Shown: positions 45,447 to 54,589 of the stretch, piece by piece
Numbering within the stretch: the first letter of the stretch is position 1
Layout: the number at the start of each line of letters is the position of its first letter
Program-made: the position numbers and the translations under genes
Assembly (NCBI RefSeq): GCF_018408855.1
Contig: NZ_AP024325.1
Span: 1 to 64,000, forward strand
Source of the DNA: Caballeronia sp. NK8
Lineage (GTDB): Bacteria; Pseudomonadota; Gammaproteobacteria; Burkholderiales; Burkholderiaceae
Reading direction: 5' to 3'
Length of the DNA: 64,000 nt
The notes under the pieces: model-generated
Told to the model about the DNA's origin: nothing
The model's input: the letters and a program-made list of their open reading frames with translations, nothing else
Database searches by the model: none

Positions 45447-45854
45447 TCACGCGTCCCCATTGAGCCAGTTTTCGACGCTCACACCGGGATAGTTCTCGAA
45501 ATCCTTGACGTTGTTCGTCACGATCGGCACGCCCAGCGCGACCGCGTGAGCGGCGATCAGCTTGTCCAGCGCGCCCCGGTTGCGCTCCGGCGAAGCGTGG
45601 CGGATCGGACCATAGGCGGCCGCAGCGTCCTCCCCGAACGGCGCGACCTCGATCAACTCGACGAGCGACGCCAGATTGGCGCACTCGCGTTCCGGCCGCG
45701 CGCTCATCGCGACGCCGAATTGCAGTTCGGCGTACGTGATCGACGACATGACCACGTCGCCGACGTAGCATTGCGCAAAGCGCCGGGCGACCTGTTCGGG
45801 CTGATGCTTCATCAGATAGATGCACATGTTGGTGTCGAGAAGGTAGCGCGGCAT
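45447..45854 (-). CDS. vapC: VapC-type PIN-domain toxin
   Basis: A 135-residue PIN nuclease. The acidic residues expected in the active site occur in YLLDTNMCIYL (about residue 7), YAELQFG (about 43), and the C-terminal LDKLIAAHAVALG and NVKDF segments. It should cleave tRNA or rRNA when freed from its antitoxin. Its start overlaps the vapB stop by one base, so the two are translationally coupled. Confidence 0.92.
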   Translation of the reverse strand: MPRYLLDTNMCIYLMKHQPEQVARRFAQCYVGDVVMSSITYAELQFGVAMSARPERECANLASLVELIEVAPFGEDAAAAYGPIRHASPERNRGALDKLIAAHAVALGVPIVTNNVKDFENYPGVSVENWLNGDA

Positions 45855-46090
45855 CAGAAGAACTCCCGATCGTCCTGTTCCGGCTCGTTGCGTCCCGACG
45901 CCATGAAATCGGAATCGAAGCGCTTGAAGCGATCGAGCGCCCCGGCGAGCGAGCGCCGCACCGGATGAATGCGCAGTTCGTCGCCCACGCGTTCGATCTC
46001 GACTTCGGTCTCCGTGTCCGGATAGGCGAGTTCGGCGGGAATGCGGATGGCTTGCGAGTTGCCATTGCGGAAAATTCGGGTGATGGGCAT
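45854..46090 (-). CDS. vapB: VapB-type antitoxin
   Basis: A 78-residue SpoVT/AbrB-fold antitoxin. The N-terminal swapped-hairpin (MPITRIFRNGNSQAIRIPAE) binds DNA, and the C-terminal acidic tail (FMASGRNEPEQDDREFF) should wrap around VapC. An upstream longer frame was rejected. CAGGAAG lies upstream of the ATG. Confidence 0.9.
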   Translation of the reverse strand: MPITRIFRNGNSQAIRIPAELAYPDTETEVEIERVGDELRIHPVRRSLAGALDRFKRFDSDFMASGRNEPEQDDREFF

Positions 46091-46101
46091 GATGACTTCC
46101 T

Positions 46102-46121
46102 GTGTGTACCTACGTGTGTAC
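46102..46121 (-). promoter_or_regulatory. Direct repeat, predicted VapB operator
   Basis: GTGTGTAC occurs twice, 12 bp apart (46102-46109 and 46114-46121), just upstream of the vapB start codon. Confidence 0.45.
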
Positions 46122-46248
46122 TCTAGCAGAAGTCCATTGGAAGCGGCGAGATTCAGCATGCGTTTTCTCCTAATTGCAGAATGTCAGGGTTCCTTACGGG
46201 TTACAGGCTCATGGTGCCTGTCCGGACGGGGTCGAAATAGCTGGCCGA

Positions 46249-47436
46249 ATGGCTAACGCTCACGTCTCGTCGAAACGCCGGATCATCATCTTCGGCGCGT
46301 TCGATCGCCACAATTTCGGCGACATGCTGTTCGCGCATGTCGTCGCGCGATTGCTTGCGGAGCATTCGGCGGACATCGAACCGGTGTTCGCGGGATGCGT
46401 GCAGCGCGACTTGCGCGCGTATGGCGGTCACGCGGTCGCCGCTTTGTCGGCGCACGGGCGAGACGAGCCGGTCGCCCTGATCCATGCGGGCGGCGAACTG
46501 CTGACGTGCGACGCGTGGGAAGCCGCCGTCATGCTGACGAAGCCCGAGGACGCTCAAGCCTGCATCGCCCGATACGGCGCTCACGCCAGCACGCGATCCG
46601 CATGGGCGCGCGCCGCGCTCGGAACGCACGCGCTGGCGCCTTACGTGATCGGCCGCGAGACGTTTCCACACGCGCAGTTGATCTGCTTAAACGCGATCGG
46701 CGGCGCGGCGCTGGATTCACGCGATGTTGCTTTCCGCGAAGAGGTGCTGACCAAACTGAGAACCGCCGACGCCATCAGCGTGAGAGACACGCAAACGCAG
46801 GCCACGCTGAAGCGCGCGGGAATCGACGCTCCACTCGTCCCCGACCCGGCGACGCTGACCGCCGAACTCTTCGACGCGCGCATCCGGACGCATGCCGATG
46901 CCCGTCGCGGCTATCTGGCGGTCCAGTTCAGCGCGGATTTCGGCGACGACCCCACGCTCTCGCGCATCGGGCAGCAACTGGATCGGCTGGGAGAATCGAC
47001 CGGCCTCGGCATCGCGCTGTTCCGCGCGGGCGCGGCGCCATGGCACGACGACATCGCGGTCTACGAGCGCATGGCCGCGCGCATGCGCCACGCGGCGGTA
47101 CGAATCGTCGGTTCGCTGAACATCTGGGACATCTGCGCGCTGATCGCGAACAGCGCGGGATTCGCGGGCAGCAGTCTGCACGGCCGGATCGTCGCGATGG
47201 CGTATGGTTTGCCGCGCGTGACGTTCCAGCACGCGGATTCGGTCAAGCAGCACGCGTATGTGTCGACGTGGGAGATCGCGGGCGCACCGGGTGTCGTGTC
47301 CATCGGCGAATTGCACGCCGCGATGCGCGAAGCGCTGGCGATGAATCGCGCCGCGCTGCACGAAACCGCGCAGGCGCTCGCGCAAGCGTATCGCGCCGGC
47401 TTCGAGCCGACTGCCCGATCCGCGCTTCGGTCATGA
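46249..47436 (+). CDS. Polysaccharide pyruvyl transferase family protein
   Basis: A 395-residue protein of the CsaB/PssM pyruvyl-transferase family. The N-terminal IIIFGAFDRHNFGDMLFAHV segment has the typical FGxxxxxNxGDxL signature, and the C-terminal FAGSSLHGRIVAMAYGLPRV contains the SSLHG block of the donor site. It would transfer pyruvyl groups onto a glycan, but no other glycan genes are nearby. The first ATG, MANAHVSS, was chosen; its ribosome binding site is weak. It converges on a LysR gene with a 6-nt overlap. Confidence 0.85.
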   Translation: MANAHVSSKRRIIIFGAFDRHNFGDMLFAHVVARLLAEHSADIEPVFAGCVQRDLRAYGGHAVAALSAHGRDEPVALIHAGGELLTCDAWEAAVMLTKPEDAQACIARYGAHASTRSAWARAALGTHALAPYVIGRETFPHAQLICLNAIGGAALDSRDVAFREEVLTKLRTADAISVRDTQTQATLKRAGIDAPLVPDPATLTAELFDARIRTHADARRGYLAVQFSADFGDDPTLSRIGQQLDRLGESTGLGIALFRAGAAPWHDDIAVYERMAARMRHAAVRIVGSLNIWDICALIANSAGFAGSSLHGRIVAMAYGLPRVTFQHADSVKQHAYVSTWEIAGAPGVVSIGELHAAMREALAMNRAALHETAQALAQAYRAGFEPTARSALRS

Positions 47437-48300
47437 AGCCGCGAACGTCAGATAAGCCTTGACCGCCGGCGCCCGCTCGAAACGCCGATACACCATCGCC
47501 ACTTCGGAAGGCACCGCCTTGCCCGCGATCTCCCGATACGCCACGCCCGGCACCGTCACGCACTGCGCGAGCGAGCGCGGCACGACGGCGACATCGCCGC
47601 CCAGCGACACGTGCGCCAGCACGTCCGCGAGCGTGCCCGGTTGCGCGACAACGCGCGCCGTGAAGCGCCCGCGCCGGGCCACGTCGAGCGTACCTGATTC
47701 CTGCTCCGGCACGACGAACGACTGATCGCGCAACTGCGCCGGCGCGATGACTTCCGACGCCGCCAGCGGCGAATCGGCGGGCAGCGCGACGATGAAGTCA
47801 TCGCGATGCACCGTGCGCGCCTCGACGCCTTCGGGATACGGCACCGGCGGCCGCACGTAAGCGATGTCGATGCGCCCTTCCATCAGCAGCGCGCCGGCCT
47901 CGCGCATCACGATTTCCTCGATGCCGATTTCCACCATCGGATGACCCGCCCGAAAGCCGCGCACGGTCGCCTGCAGCACGCCCGAATACACCGCCGACCC
48001 GACGTAGCCGATAACGATCTTCCCCAGTTCCCCACGCTCCGCGAGCGCCGCGCGTTCGGCTGCGCGCGCCAGATGATCGAGCGCGCTGACCGCTTCGCCG
48101 AGATAGGCCTCGCCGGCGGCCGTCAGCGCAACCGAACGCTTGGTCCGATGAAACAGCCGCACGCCGAGCAGCCGCTCTGCTTCCTGAATCTGCTTGGTGA
48201 GCGCGGGCGGCGCGATGCCGAGTTCTTCCGCCGCGCGCGCGAAATGCAGATGCCGGGCGACGCTCAGGAAACAGCGCACGTGACGCAATTCGACGGGCAT
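47431..48300 (-). CDS. LysR-family transcriptional regulator
   Basis: A 289-residue LysR regulator (helix-turn-helix MPVELRHVRCFLSVARHLHF, with LGIAPPALTKQIQEAERLL; co-inducer domain from about 90). It is divergent from the EmrB-type pump at 48407, which it probably controls; the 106-bp gap includes the shared promoter region. Confidence 0.92.
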   Translation of the reverse strand: MPVELRHVRCFLSVARHLHFARAAEELGIAPPALTKQIQEAERLLGVRLFHRTKRSVALTAAGEAYLGEAVSALDHLARAAERAALAERGELGKIVIGYVGSAVYSGVLQATVRGFRAGHPMVEIGIEEIVMREAGALLMEGRIDIAYVRPPVPYPEGVEARTVHRDDFIVALPADSPLAASEVIAPAQLRDQSFVVPEQESGTLDVARRGRFTARVVAQPGTLADVLAHVSLGGDVAVVPRSLAQCVTVPGVAYREIAGKAVPSEVAMVYRRFERAPAVKAYLTFAAS

Positions 48301-48406
48301 GTCCGTATTCCATATTTCGATAATTATTCAGCGATTCTATGTCAATGACGAGAAAGAGCGACGCCGCTAGCATCGACCAATCCGTTTCATCTTTCGCCGC
48401 GACGTC

Positions 48407-49978
48407 ATGTCAAAGATCACCGATAAATCCGAATCTCCCCGCTTCGTGCTGCTCACCGCATCCGCGACGTGCGCGTTGATCACGCTCGACACCAACGTCG
48501 TCGCGGTCGCGCTGCCGTCCATCGCGCGCGATTTCCACGCCGGTTTCGCCGATGTCGAATGGGTCGTGAGCGCGTATATGGTCGCGTTTGCCGCGTGCCT
48601 GCTGCCCGCGGGCGCGCTCGCCGACCGCATCGGCCGCAAGAAGATGCTGATCGCGGGCCTTGCGGCGTTCATGCTCGCGTCGCTCGGCTGCGGGCTCGCG
48701 CCGTCTGCGCTGGCGTTGAATATCGCGCGCGCGGCGAAGGGCGTCGGCGCGGCGATGCTGCTGACATCGGCGCTCGCGATCATCGCCAACACCTTCCACG
48801 AAGGCGCGGCGCGAGCCCGTGCGTGGGCTGTGTGGGGCACGTGCATGGGCATATCGACGACCATTGCACCGCTGGTTGGCGGCGTCATCACGCAATGGGC
48901 CGGCTGGCGCTGGATCTTCCTGATGAACCTGCCGATCTGCGCGCTGCTCGCCGCGTGCGCCTGGCGCGGCATGCGCGAGTCGCGTAATCCCGAAGCGGGC
49001 GCGATCGATCTGGCGGGCAGCGTGCTGTTCGCCGCGTCGCTTGCGCTCGGCATCTGGGCGCTGATCGACGCCCAGGCCGACGGCTGGTCGGACTGGCGCA
49101 CCATCGCGCGTCTGGCCGCGAGCGCGGCGCTCTTCGTCGTGTTCGTGCGCGTGCAGCGTTCACGCGCGCACGCGATGATCGACCTCACGCTGTTTCGCCA
49201 GCCGCGCTTCGTCGCCGCCGTGCTCGCGATGTTCGGCTACGCCGCCTGCGCGCAGGTGATGATGACGTTCCTGCCGCTCTATCTGCAAAACGCGTTCGGT
49301 CTGCCGGCGGTGCGCGCGGGTATCGGCATGTTGCCGTTCGCCGTCGCGATGGTCGTCGGGCCGCATATCGGCGCGGCGCTGGGCAAACGCGTGCGGGGCA
49401 TGACGCTGCTCACGCTCGGCCTCGCGACGATCGGCGTGGGCAATCTGCTGACGGCGCTGTTCGCGGGGATGTCGAATTACGCGCTGATCGCGCTCGGCAT
49501 GATCGTCACGGGCCTCGGCGCGGGCGTGCTCAACGGCGACACGCAAAAAGCGATCATGGCGTGCGTGCCGACGAACCGCACCGGCATGGCTTCGGGCATC
49601 AGCACGACGACGCGCTTCACGGCGATCGTCACTTCGGTAGGCGTGCTGGGCGCGGTGCTGGCGACGCGCACGCACGTCGCGCTGGCCGCGCACGCGTCGA
49701 GCCTGACCGATCCCGCCACTGTGCTCGATGCGACCTTCCTTTCGCGTCTGCTGGCCGGCGATCTCGCCCACGCGGGCGAAAGCCTGAGCGGGCCGGCAGG
49801 CGCGGCGATCGTGCGGATCGCGCGCGACAGCTTCGCCAGCGGTTTCGCGGCGTCGCTCGGCGTGGCGGGCGCGTGCGCGCTGACGATTGCTGTAGCGGTC
49901 TGGCTGCTCGCGGGCCGCACGCAAAGCGAAAGCGGCGTGAATGCATCGGGAAAGGCGGGCTCGGCATTGGCTGAATAG
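48407..49978 (+). CDS. MFS drug efflux transporter, DHA2 (14-helix) type
   Basis: A 523-residue EmrB/QacA-type major facilitator with fourteen predicted helices. The LDTNVVAVALPSIARDFHAG motif (motif D1) and PAGALADRIGRKKMLIAGLA (motif A) are clear. It probably exports a lipophilic or cationic drug. Divergence from a LysR regulator implies inducible expression. Confidence 0.92.
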   Translation: MSKITDKSESPRFVLLTASATCALITLDTNVVAVALPSIARDFHAGFADVEWVVSAYMVAFAACLLPAGALADRIGRKKMLIAGLAAFMLASLGCGLAPSALALNIARAAKGVGAAMLLTSALAIIANTFHEGAARARAWAVWGTCMGISTTIAPLVGGVITQWAGWRWIFLMNLPICALLAACAWRGMRESRNPEAGAIDLAGSVLFAASLALGIWALIDAQADGWSDWRTIARLAASAALFVVFVRVQRSRAHAMIDLTLFRQPRFVAAVLAMFGYAACAQVMMTFLPLYLQNAFGLPAVRAGIGMLPFAVAMVVGPHIGAALGKRVRGMTLLTLGLATIGVGNLLTALFAGMSNYALIALGMIVTGLGAGVLNGDTQKAIMACVPTNRTGMASGISTTTRFTAIVTSVGVLGAVLATRTHVALAAHASSLTDPATVLDATFLSRLLAGDLAHAGESLSGPAGAAIVRIARDSFASGFAASLGVAGACALTIAVAVWLLAGRTQSESGVNASGKAGSALAE

Positions 49979-50057
49979 CGGGGTCTCGTGCTTCCGGGCG
50001 GATATCGGCCACAGGTAGGATGGCGGCTTCGCCCGACGCCACGCAGATCCAGTCCAG

Positions 50058-50432
50058 ATGAATAGCATTGCGAAACTCTTCAAGGTCGAAACGATCAATT
50101 CCAGCCGCACGGTGTTCGAGTTCATTCGGGCGCTTTGGCATCTGCGCTCGCTGCTCGTCATGTTGCTGATCGTGTTCTTCGCACTCTGTACAGCGATGTT
50201 CTGCCTTGGCGCGCCCGTCGACAGCGCCGCGCGCGCGCCAGCATCCTTCGGCGAGACGCTCTATTTCTGCGGCGTGACCGCGCTCACCATCGGCTATGGC
50301 GATGTGGTCGCGACGACCGCCGTCGGGCGCGCATTGTCGATCTTGCTCGGCCTGTACGGCGTGCTCGTCACCGGCGTGACCACGGCGGTCGCCGTTTTCG
50401 CCGTCCAGCGCGCGGCCGGCCGCGCCGCCTGA
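50058..50432 (+). CDS. Two-helix potassium channel-like protein
   Basis: A 124-residue ion-channel pore module with two membrane helices (about 30-50 and 88-112) and the selectivity filter TIGYGD (77-82). It lacks RCK or other regulatory domains. It should form a tetrameric K+-selective pore in the inner membrane. The short length makes it resemble the isolated Ion_trans_2 channels common in this family. Confidence 0.9.
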   Translation: MNSIAKLFKVETINSSRTVFEFIRALWHLRSLLVMLLIVFFALCTAMFCLGAPVDSAARAPASFGETLYFCGVTALTIGYGDVVATTAVGRALSILLGLYGVLVTGVTTAVAVFAVQRAAGRAA

Positions 50433-50456
50433 GTCTTCCCCAAAGCGCTTCCTTCT

Positions 50457-50536
50457 AAATCGATACAGTGGGTATACACCTATTGGTGCATGTCGCCGCG
50501 GCCGATTACTGTATCGATACACTAAATCGATACAGT
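50457..50536. promoter_or_regulatory. Cluster of LacI-type operators
   Basis: AAATCGATACAGT occurs at 50457-50469 and again at 50524-50536. An inverted copy (ACTGTATCGATAC, 50508-50520) abuts the second, with a central perfect palindrome TGTATCGATACA (50510-50521). Inverted arms ACTGTATCGAT/ATCGATACAGT are separated by 7 nt. These lie upstream of dctP, with a LacI gene downstream. Confidence 0.75.
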
Positions 50537-50571
50537 CCGCAGCGCGACGCGCGGCATCCAGGAGACACACC

Positions 50572-51603
50572 ATGCATTCGATTTCCCGGCGACGCTTCCT
50601 TCAGACGGCCTCGGCGGCCTCGCTCGCGGCGGTCGGCGGCGGTTTGCCCACCTTCGCGAGCGCGCAGCCGGCGGTCACGTTGCGGCTTTCATCGTCGATG
50701 CCCGCCAACGAGAACGCCGCGCACTACGTCTGGTATCAGAATCTCGCGGCCAACCTGAAGGCGAGCGTCGGCGACCAGATTCGCATCGACTATTTCCCGA
50801 ACAGCCAGCTCGGCAAGGAAAGCGATGTGGTGCAGCAGGTCAAGGTCGGCGCGGTCGACATGATGGTCACCGGCTCGTCGATCTGGGCGACCGTGCTGCC
50901 CGAGCTCGGCATGCTGGATCTCGGCTATGTGTTCGACAACTTCGATCACGTCGGCCGCGCGATGGACGGCAGCGTCGGCAAGTCCTTCGACGACCTGCTG
51001 CAAAAGCGCGCGGGCTGTTCGGTGCTGACGTGGGGCTATTCGTTCGGCGCGCGCAACGTGTTCACGAAGAAGCCCGCGCATTCGCTCGCGGATATCAAGG
51101 GCGTCAAGCTGCGCGTGCTGCCGACGCCGGCCTTCATGGACACCTTCCGGCTGATGGGCGCGGTGCCGACGCCGATTCCCATCGGCGAGCTGTACATGGC
51201 CGCGCAGACAGGCGTGGTCGACGGCTTCGAGCACGATTGCGCGACCGTGCTCGCGAGCAAGTACGACGAAGTGGTGAAGTCGTGCTGGCAGACGAACCAC
51301 GTGTTCAGCCCGCTCGTCGTCGTGATGGGCCGCCGCGCGCTCGCGAAGATTCCGGAGAACCTGCGCCCCGCGTTCCAGAAGGCCGCGCAGGACGCGACCG
51401 CGAAGCAGCGCATCGCCGCGATCCAGACCGCCGCGAGCGCCGAGCAGGAACTGAAGAAGCGCGGCATGACCTTCTTCCCGATGTCGCCGGCCGATCGCGA
51501 CACCGCGCGCCGCGAGATGCAGTCGCAGTTGTACGCGAGCTTCTCGAAGCAATATCCCGCGACCGCGCCGCTCTTCACGGCCATCGCCGCCGCACGAGGC
51601 TAA
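50572..51603 (+). CDS. TRAP transporter substrate-binding protein, DctP type
   Basis: A 343-residue periplasmic receptor. The N-terminus carries a twin-arginine motif (SRRRFLQTA) followed by a hydrophobic stretch, so export by the Tat pathway is likely. Family features include LRLSSSMPANENAAHYVW, YFPNSQLGKESDVVQQV, and the substrate-binding arginine region GVKLRVLPTPAFMDTF. It should bind a carboxylate, probably a sugar acid or hydroxy acid given the neighbours. It is separated from dctQM by 4 nt. Confidence 0.92.
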   Translation: MHSISRRRFLQTASAASLAAVGGGLPTFASAQPAVTLRLSSSMPANENAAHYVWYQNLAANLKASVGDQIRIDYFPNSQLGKESDVVQQVKVGAVDMMVTGSSIWATVLPELGMLDLGYVFDNFDHVGRAMDGSVGKSFDDLLQKRAGCSVLTWGYSFGARNVFTKKPAHSLADIKGVKLRVLPTPAFMDTFRLMGAVPTPIPIGELYMAAQTGVVDGFEHDCATVLASKYDEVVKSCWQTNHVFSPLVVVMGRRALAKIPENLRPAFQKAAQDATAKQRIAAIQTAASAEQELKKRGMTFFPMSPADRDTARREMQSQLYASFSKQYPATAPLFTAIAAARG

Positions 51604-51607
51604 GACC

Positions 51608-53506
51608 ATGACCAGCTATTCCGCGACGCCCGGACCGGAGGCGCAACTCGCCGCCGCGCCCGGCTTCGGCCGCGAAACCGCGCTCGCACGCGGGCTCGCC
51701 GCCCTCATGCACTGGATCGAATATCTATGCGCGGCCGTGCTCGCCGCCGATGTGATCGTGGTGTTCGTCTCGGTCGTCTATCGATACTTCCTGCACGATC
51801 CCGTCGACTGGGCCGAGGAAGTCGCCCGCGCGCTGATGATCGTGCTCGTGTTCTTCGGCGCGGCGACCGTGCTCGGACGCAGCCAGCACGTCGGCGTCGA
51901 TCTGTTTCGCGGCGCGCTGCCGAAAAGCTGGCAGCCCGCGCTCGTGCATGCGGGGCACTGGATCATCGCGGGCGTCGCGGGGAATTTGTGCGTGTCGTCG
52001 TGCCTGCTGCTCGTCGATTCATACGGACAGATGACGCCGAGCGGCCTGCCCGCGTGGATCAACGTCTATCCGCTCGTCGCGGGCGGCGTGTTCATGACGG
52101 TGTTCGCGCTCGCCAACGCGCTCAACGGGCCGCGCAAGACCGTGCTCGGCACGCTGGCCGGCTGCGCGTTGCTGGCGGCGGCGCTGTTCGCGTGGAACGC
52201 CTTCGTTCCGGCGCACGCCGTGAAGCCGGGCGTTCTGCTCGCGGCGGGGTTCGTCGGCGGCCTCGCGCTCGGCGTGCCGATCGGCTTCGTGCTCGCGTTC
52301 TCGGCGCTGCTGTATTTCCTCGCCGAACCATCCCTGCCGATACTCGTCTACTCGCAGCAAGTGATGGCCGGCACCGACCACTTCGTGCTGCTCGCGATTC
52401 CGTTCTTCGTGCTCGCCGGTTTGCTGATGGAAGGCAACGGCATGTCGTCGCGGCTGATCGAACTGCTGCTGCGCATGTTCGGACGCGTGCGCGGCGGCCT
52501 CGGCCTCATCACGATCATGGCGACGGCGTTCTTCTCCGGCGTGTCCGGCTCGAAGCTCGCGGATATCGCCGCGGTCGGCGGCGTCGTGATGCCGGCCGTG
52601 CGGCAGAGCAAGGAAGACCCGAACGAAGCGGCGGCGCTGCTCGCGTGCAGCGCGGTGATGGCGGAAACCATTCCGCCGTGCGTGAACATGATCATCATGG
52701 GCTTCGTCGCGAATATCTCGATCGCCGGGCTGTTCCTCGCGGGCGTCGTGCCGGCGGCGGTGCTGGCGATCGCGCTTGCGATCGTCGCGGTGATCTATGG
52801 GCGGCGCATCAATATCGCCGATGCGCTGACCCATCCGCGCGCCTGGCTGCCGTTGCTCGGCGGCGCGCTCGTCGCCCTCGTGATGATCGCGATGATCGGC
52901 AAGGGTGTGACTTCGGGCATCGCGACATCGACGGAAGTGTCCGCGTTCGCGGTCGTCTATGCGCTCGTGGTCGGCTGGCTCGCGTTCCGCGAACTCACGC
53001 CGAAGTCGGTGGCGCGCGTGTTCGTGCGCTCGGCGTCGATGGCGAGCGGCATTCTGTTCATCGTCGCGGCGGCGTCGAGCGTGTCGTTCGCGCTGACGAT
53101 CGAGCAGATTCCCGCGCTCGTCTCCGACGCGATGATCGCCTTCGCGCACCAGTACGGCCCGACCATGTTCCTGCTGCTCTCCGTGCTCATCATGATCGTG
53201 TTCGGCGCGGTGCTCGAAGGCGCGCCCGCGCTGATCATCTTCGGGCCGCTGCTCACGCCGATCGCCACGCAGCTCGGCATCAATCCGCTGCACTTCGGCA
53301 CGGTGATCGTCGTCGCGATGGGGCTCGGCCTGTTCGCGCCGCCAGTCGGCCTCGGACTTTTCGCGACCTGCGCGATCACCGGCACCGACATGAAAGCCGT
53401 CGCGCGTCCGATGCTGAAATATCTGGTGGTGCTGTGCATCGCGCTTGTGGTACTCATTCTGGTGCCCTCGTTTTCCTTGTGGCTGCCGACCCGGCTCGGC
53501 CTGTAG
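51608..53506 (+). CDS. Fused TRAP transporter permease (DctQ-DctM)
   Basis: A 632-residue fusion of the small and large TRAP permeases. Residues about 30-195 are a DctQ-like four-helix subunit. Residues about 205-632 are a DctM-like domain with about twelve helices (ALGVPIGFVLAFSALLYF, PEGNGMSSRL-type and FSGVSGSKLADIAAVGGVVM loops). Fusion of the two subunits is known in other TRAP systems. The ligand is not predictable from sequence. Confidence 0.93.
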   Translation: MTSYSATPGPEAQLAAAPGFGRETALARGLAALMHWIEYLCAAVLAADVIVVFVSVVYRYFLHDPVDWAEEVARALMIVLVFFGAATVLGRSQHVGVDLFRGALPKSWQPALVHAGHWIIAGVAGNLCVSSCLLLVDSYGQMTPSGLPAWINVYPLVAGGVFMTVFALANALNGPRKTVLGTLAGCALLAAALFAWNAFVPAHAVKPGVLLAAGFVGGLALGVPIGFVLAFSALLYFLAEPSLPILVYSQQVMAGTDHFVLLAIPFFVLAGLLMEGNGMSSRLIELLLRMFGRVRGGLGLITIMATAFFSGVSGSKLADIAAVGGVVMPAVRQSKEDPNEAAALLACSAVMAETIPPCVNMIIMGFVANISIAGLFLAGVVPAAVLAIALAIVAVIYGRRINIADALTHPRAWLPLLGGALVALVMIAMIGKGVTSGIATSTEVSAFAVVYALVVGWLAFRELTPKSVARVFVRSASMASGILFIVAAASSVSFALTIEQIPALVSDAMIAFAHQYGPTMFLLLSVLIMIVFGAVLEGAPALIIFGPLLTPIATQLGINPLHFGTVIVVAMGLGLFAPPVGLGLFATCAITGTDMKAVARPMLKYLVVLCIALVVLILVPSFSLWLPTRLGL

Positions 53507-53525
53507 CCGGCAGTAGAACTTCGTT

Positions 53526-54566
53526 ATGAGCACCATTCAGGACGTCGCCCGCCACGCCGGGGTTTCCGTCAGCACTGTTTCCAACGTGCTCAACGGCCGC
53601 ACGGATCAGATGCGCCAGGACACGCTCGCGCGCGTGCAGGCCGCGATGAGCGCGCTGCAATATCGCCCGAGCACGCTCGCGCGGCAGTTGAAGACCGGCC
53701 AGACGCCGCTCGTCGGGCTGCTCGTGCCGTCGATCGCGAATCCGATGTACGGCTACATCGCCCGTGAAGTCGAGACGTACGCGCAGGAGCGCTATGGGTA
53801 TCGCGTGCTGATCGGCAATACGTATCGCGATCCGGCGAAAGAGGCGTCATTTTTCGAGGATCTGTTGTCGCACGGCGTGCGGCGCGTGATCGTGATTTCC
53901 TCGCTCGCCGATGAACGCCACCTCGAAACGGCAGCCGAGCGCGGCATGGTCGTCGTGAGCTATGACCGTCGCGCGAACGAAGGCGAGACGACGCGCATCG
54001 ATCACGTCACGCCGGACAACTTCGAGGCGGCGCGGCTCGCGACACGGCATCTGATCGCGCGTGGCCACACGCGGCTCGGTTACGCGACGCTCGCGGGCAT
54101 GACGCTGTCGCGCCGCGACAAGATTCGCGGCTTTCTCGCGGCGGCGGAGGAAGCGGGTTTGTCGGACAGCGCGCGCGTGCTCGACAGCGGCCCGGTCAAC
54201 GAATACGGCGATTCGATGATCGCGGAGAACGGCCGCGCGCTCGCGCGGCAACTCGCGGGCGACGCGCTCCGGCCGACTGGCATCGTCGCCGTGAACGATC
54301 TGATGGCGCTCGGCCTGATGGCGGGCTTGCGCGAATCGGGCTTGCGCGTGCCGCACGATATGTCGGTGGTCGGTATGGACGGGCATTTTCTCGCGGCGAT
54401 TTCCAACCCCGCGCTCACGACCGTGCAGCTTCCCGTTCCGGCGATGGCCGCCGCGATGGTGGAACGCGCGATGCGTCAGAACGACGAAGCACCGCTCGAT
54501 TCCGGGCAGGCGCTTTTCACCGATATCACGCTGGTCGAGCGCGAATCCGTTGCAGCGCCGGCGTGA
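53526..54566 (+). CDS. LacI-family transcriptional regulator
   Basis: A 346-residue LacI/GalR regulator. The helix-turn-helix (MSTIQDVARHAGVSVSTVSN) and hinge (SALQYRPSTLARQLKTGQT) are intact. The C-terminal periplasmic-binding-like domain would sense the transported compound or a metabolite. It lies inside the TRAP/enzyme operon, 19 nt after the permease. The repeated ATCGATACAG motifs upstream of dctP are its likely operators. Confidence 0.92.
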   Translation: MSTIQDVARHAGVSVSTVSNVLNGRTDQMRQDTLARVQAAMSALQYRPSTLARQLKTGQTPLVGLLVPSIANPMYGYIAREVETYAQERYGYRVLIGNTYRDPAKEASFFEDLLSHGVRRVIVISSLADERHLETAAERGMVVVSYDRRANEGETTRIDHVTPDNFEAARLATRHLIARGHTRLGYATLAGMTLSRRDKIRGFLAAAEEAGLSDSARVLDSGPVNEYGDSMIAENGRALARQLAGDALRPTGIVAVNDLMALGLMAGLRESGLRVPHDMSVVGMDGHFLAAISNPALTTVQLPVPAMAAAMVERAMRQNDEAPLDSGQALFTDITLVERESVAAPA

Positions 54567-54589
54567 GCAAAGCAATACAGGACCAGGAC

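Noticed and set aside
52019..53536. A 505-codon minus-strand frame and a 600-codon plus-strand frame over dctQM
   Set aside because: Both have an Arg/His-rich composition unlike proteins; the TRAP permease in the remaining frame has clear membrane helices and family motifs.
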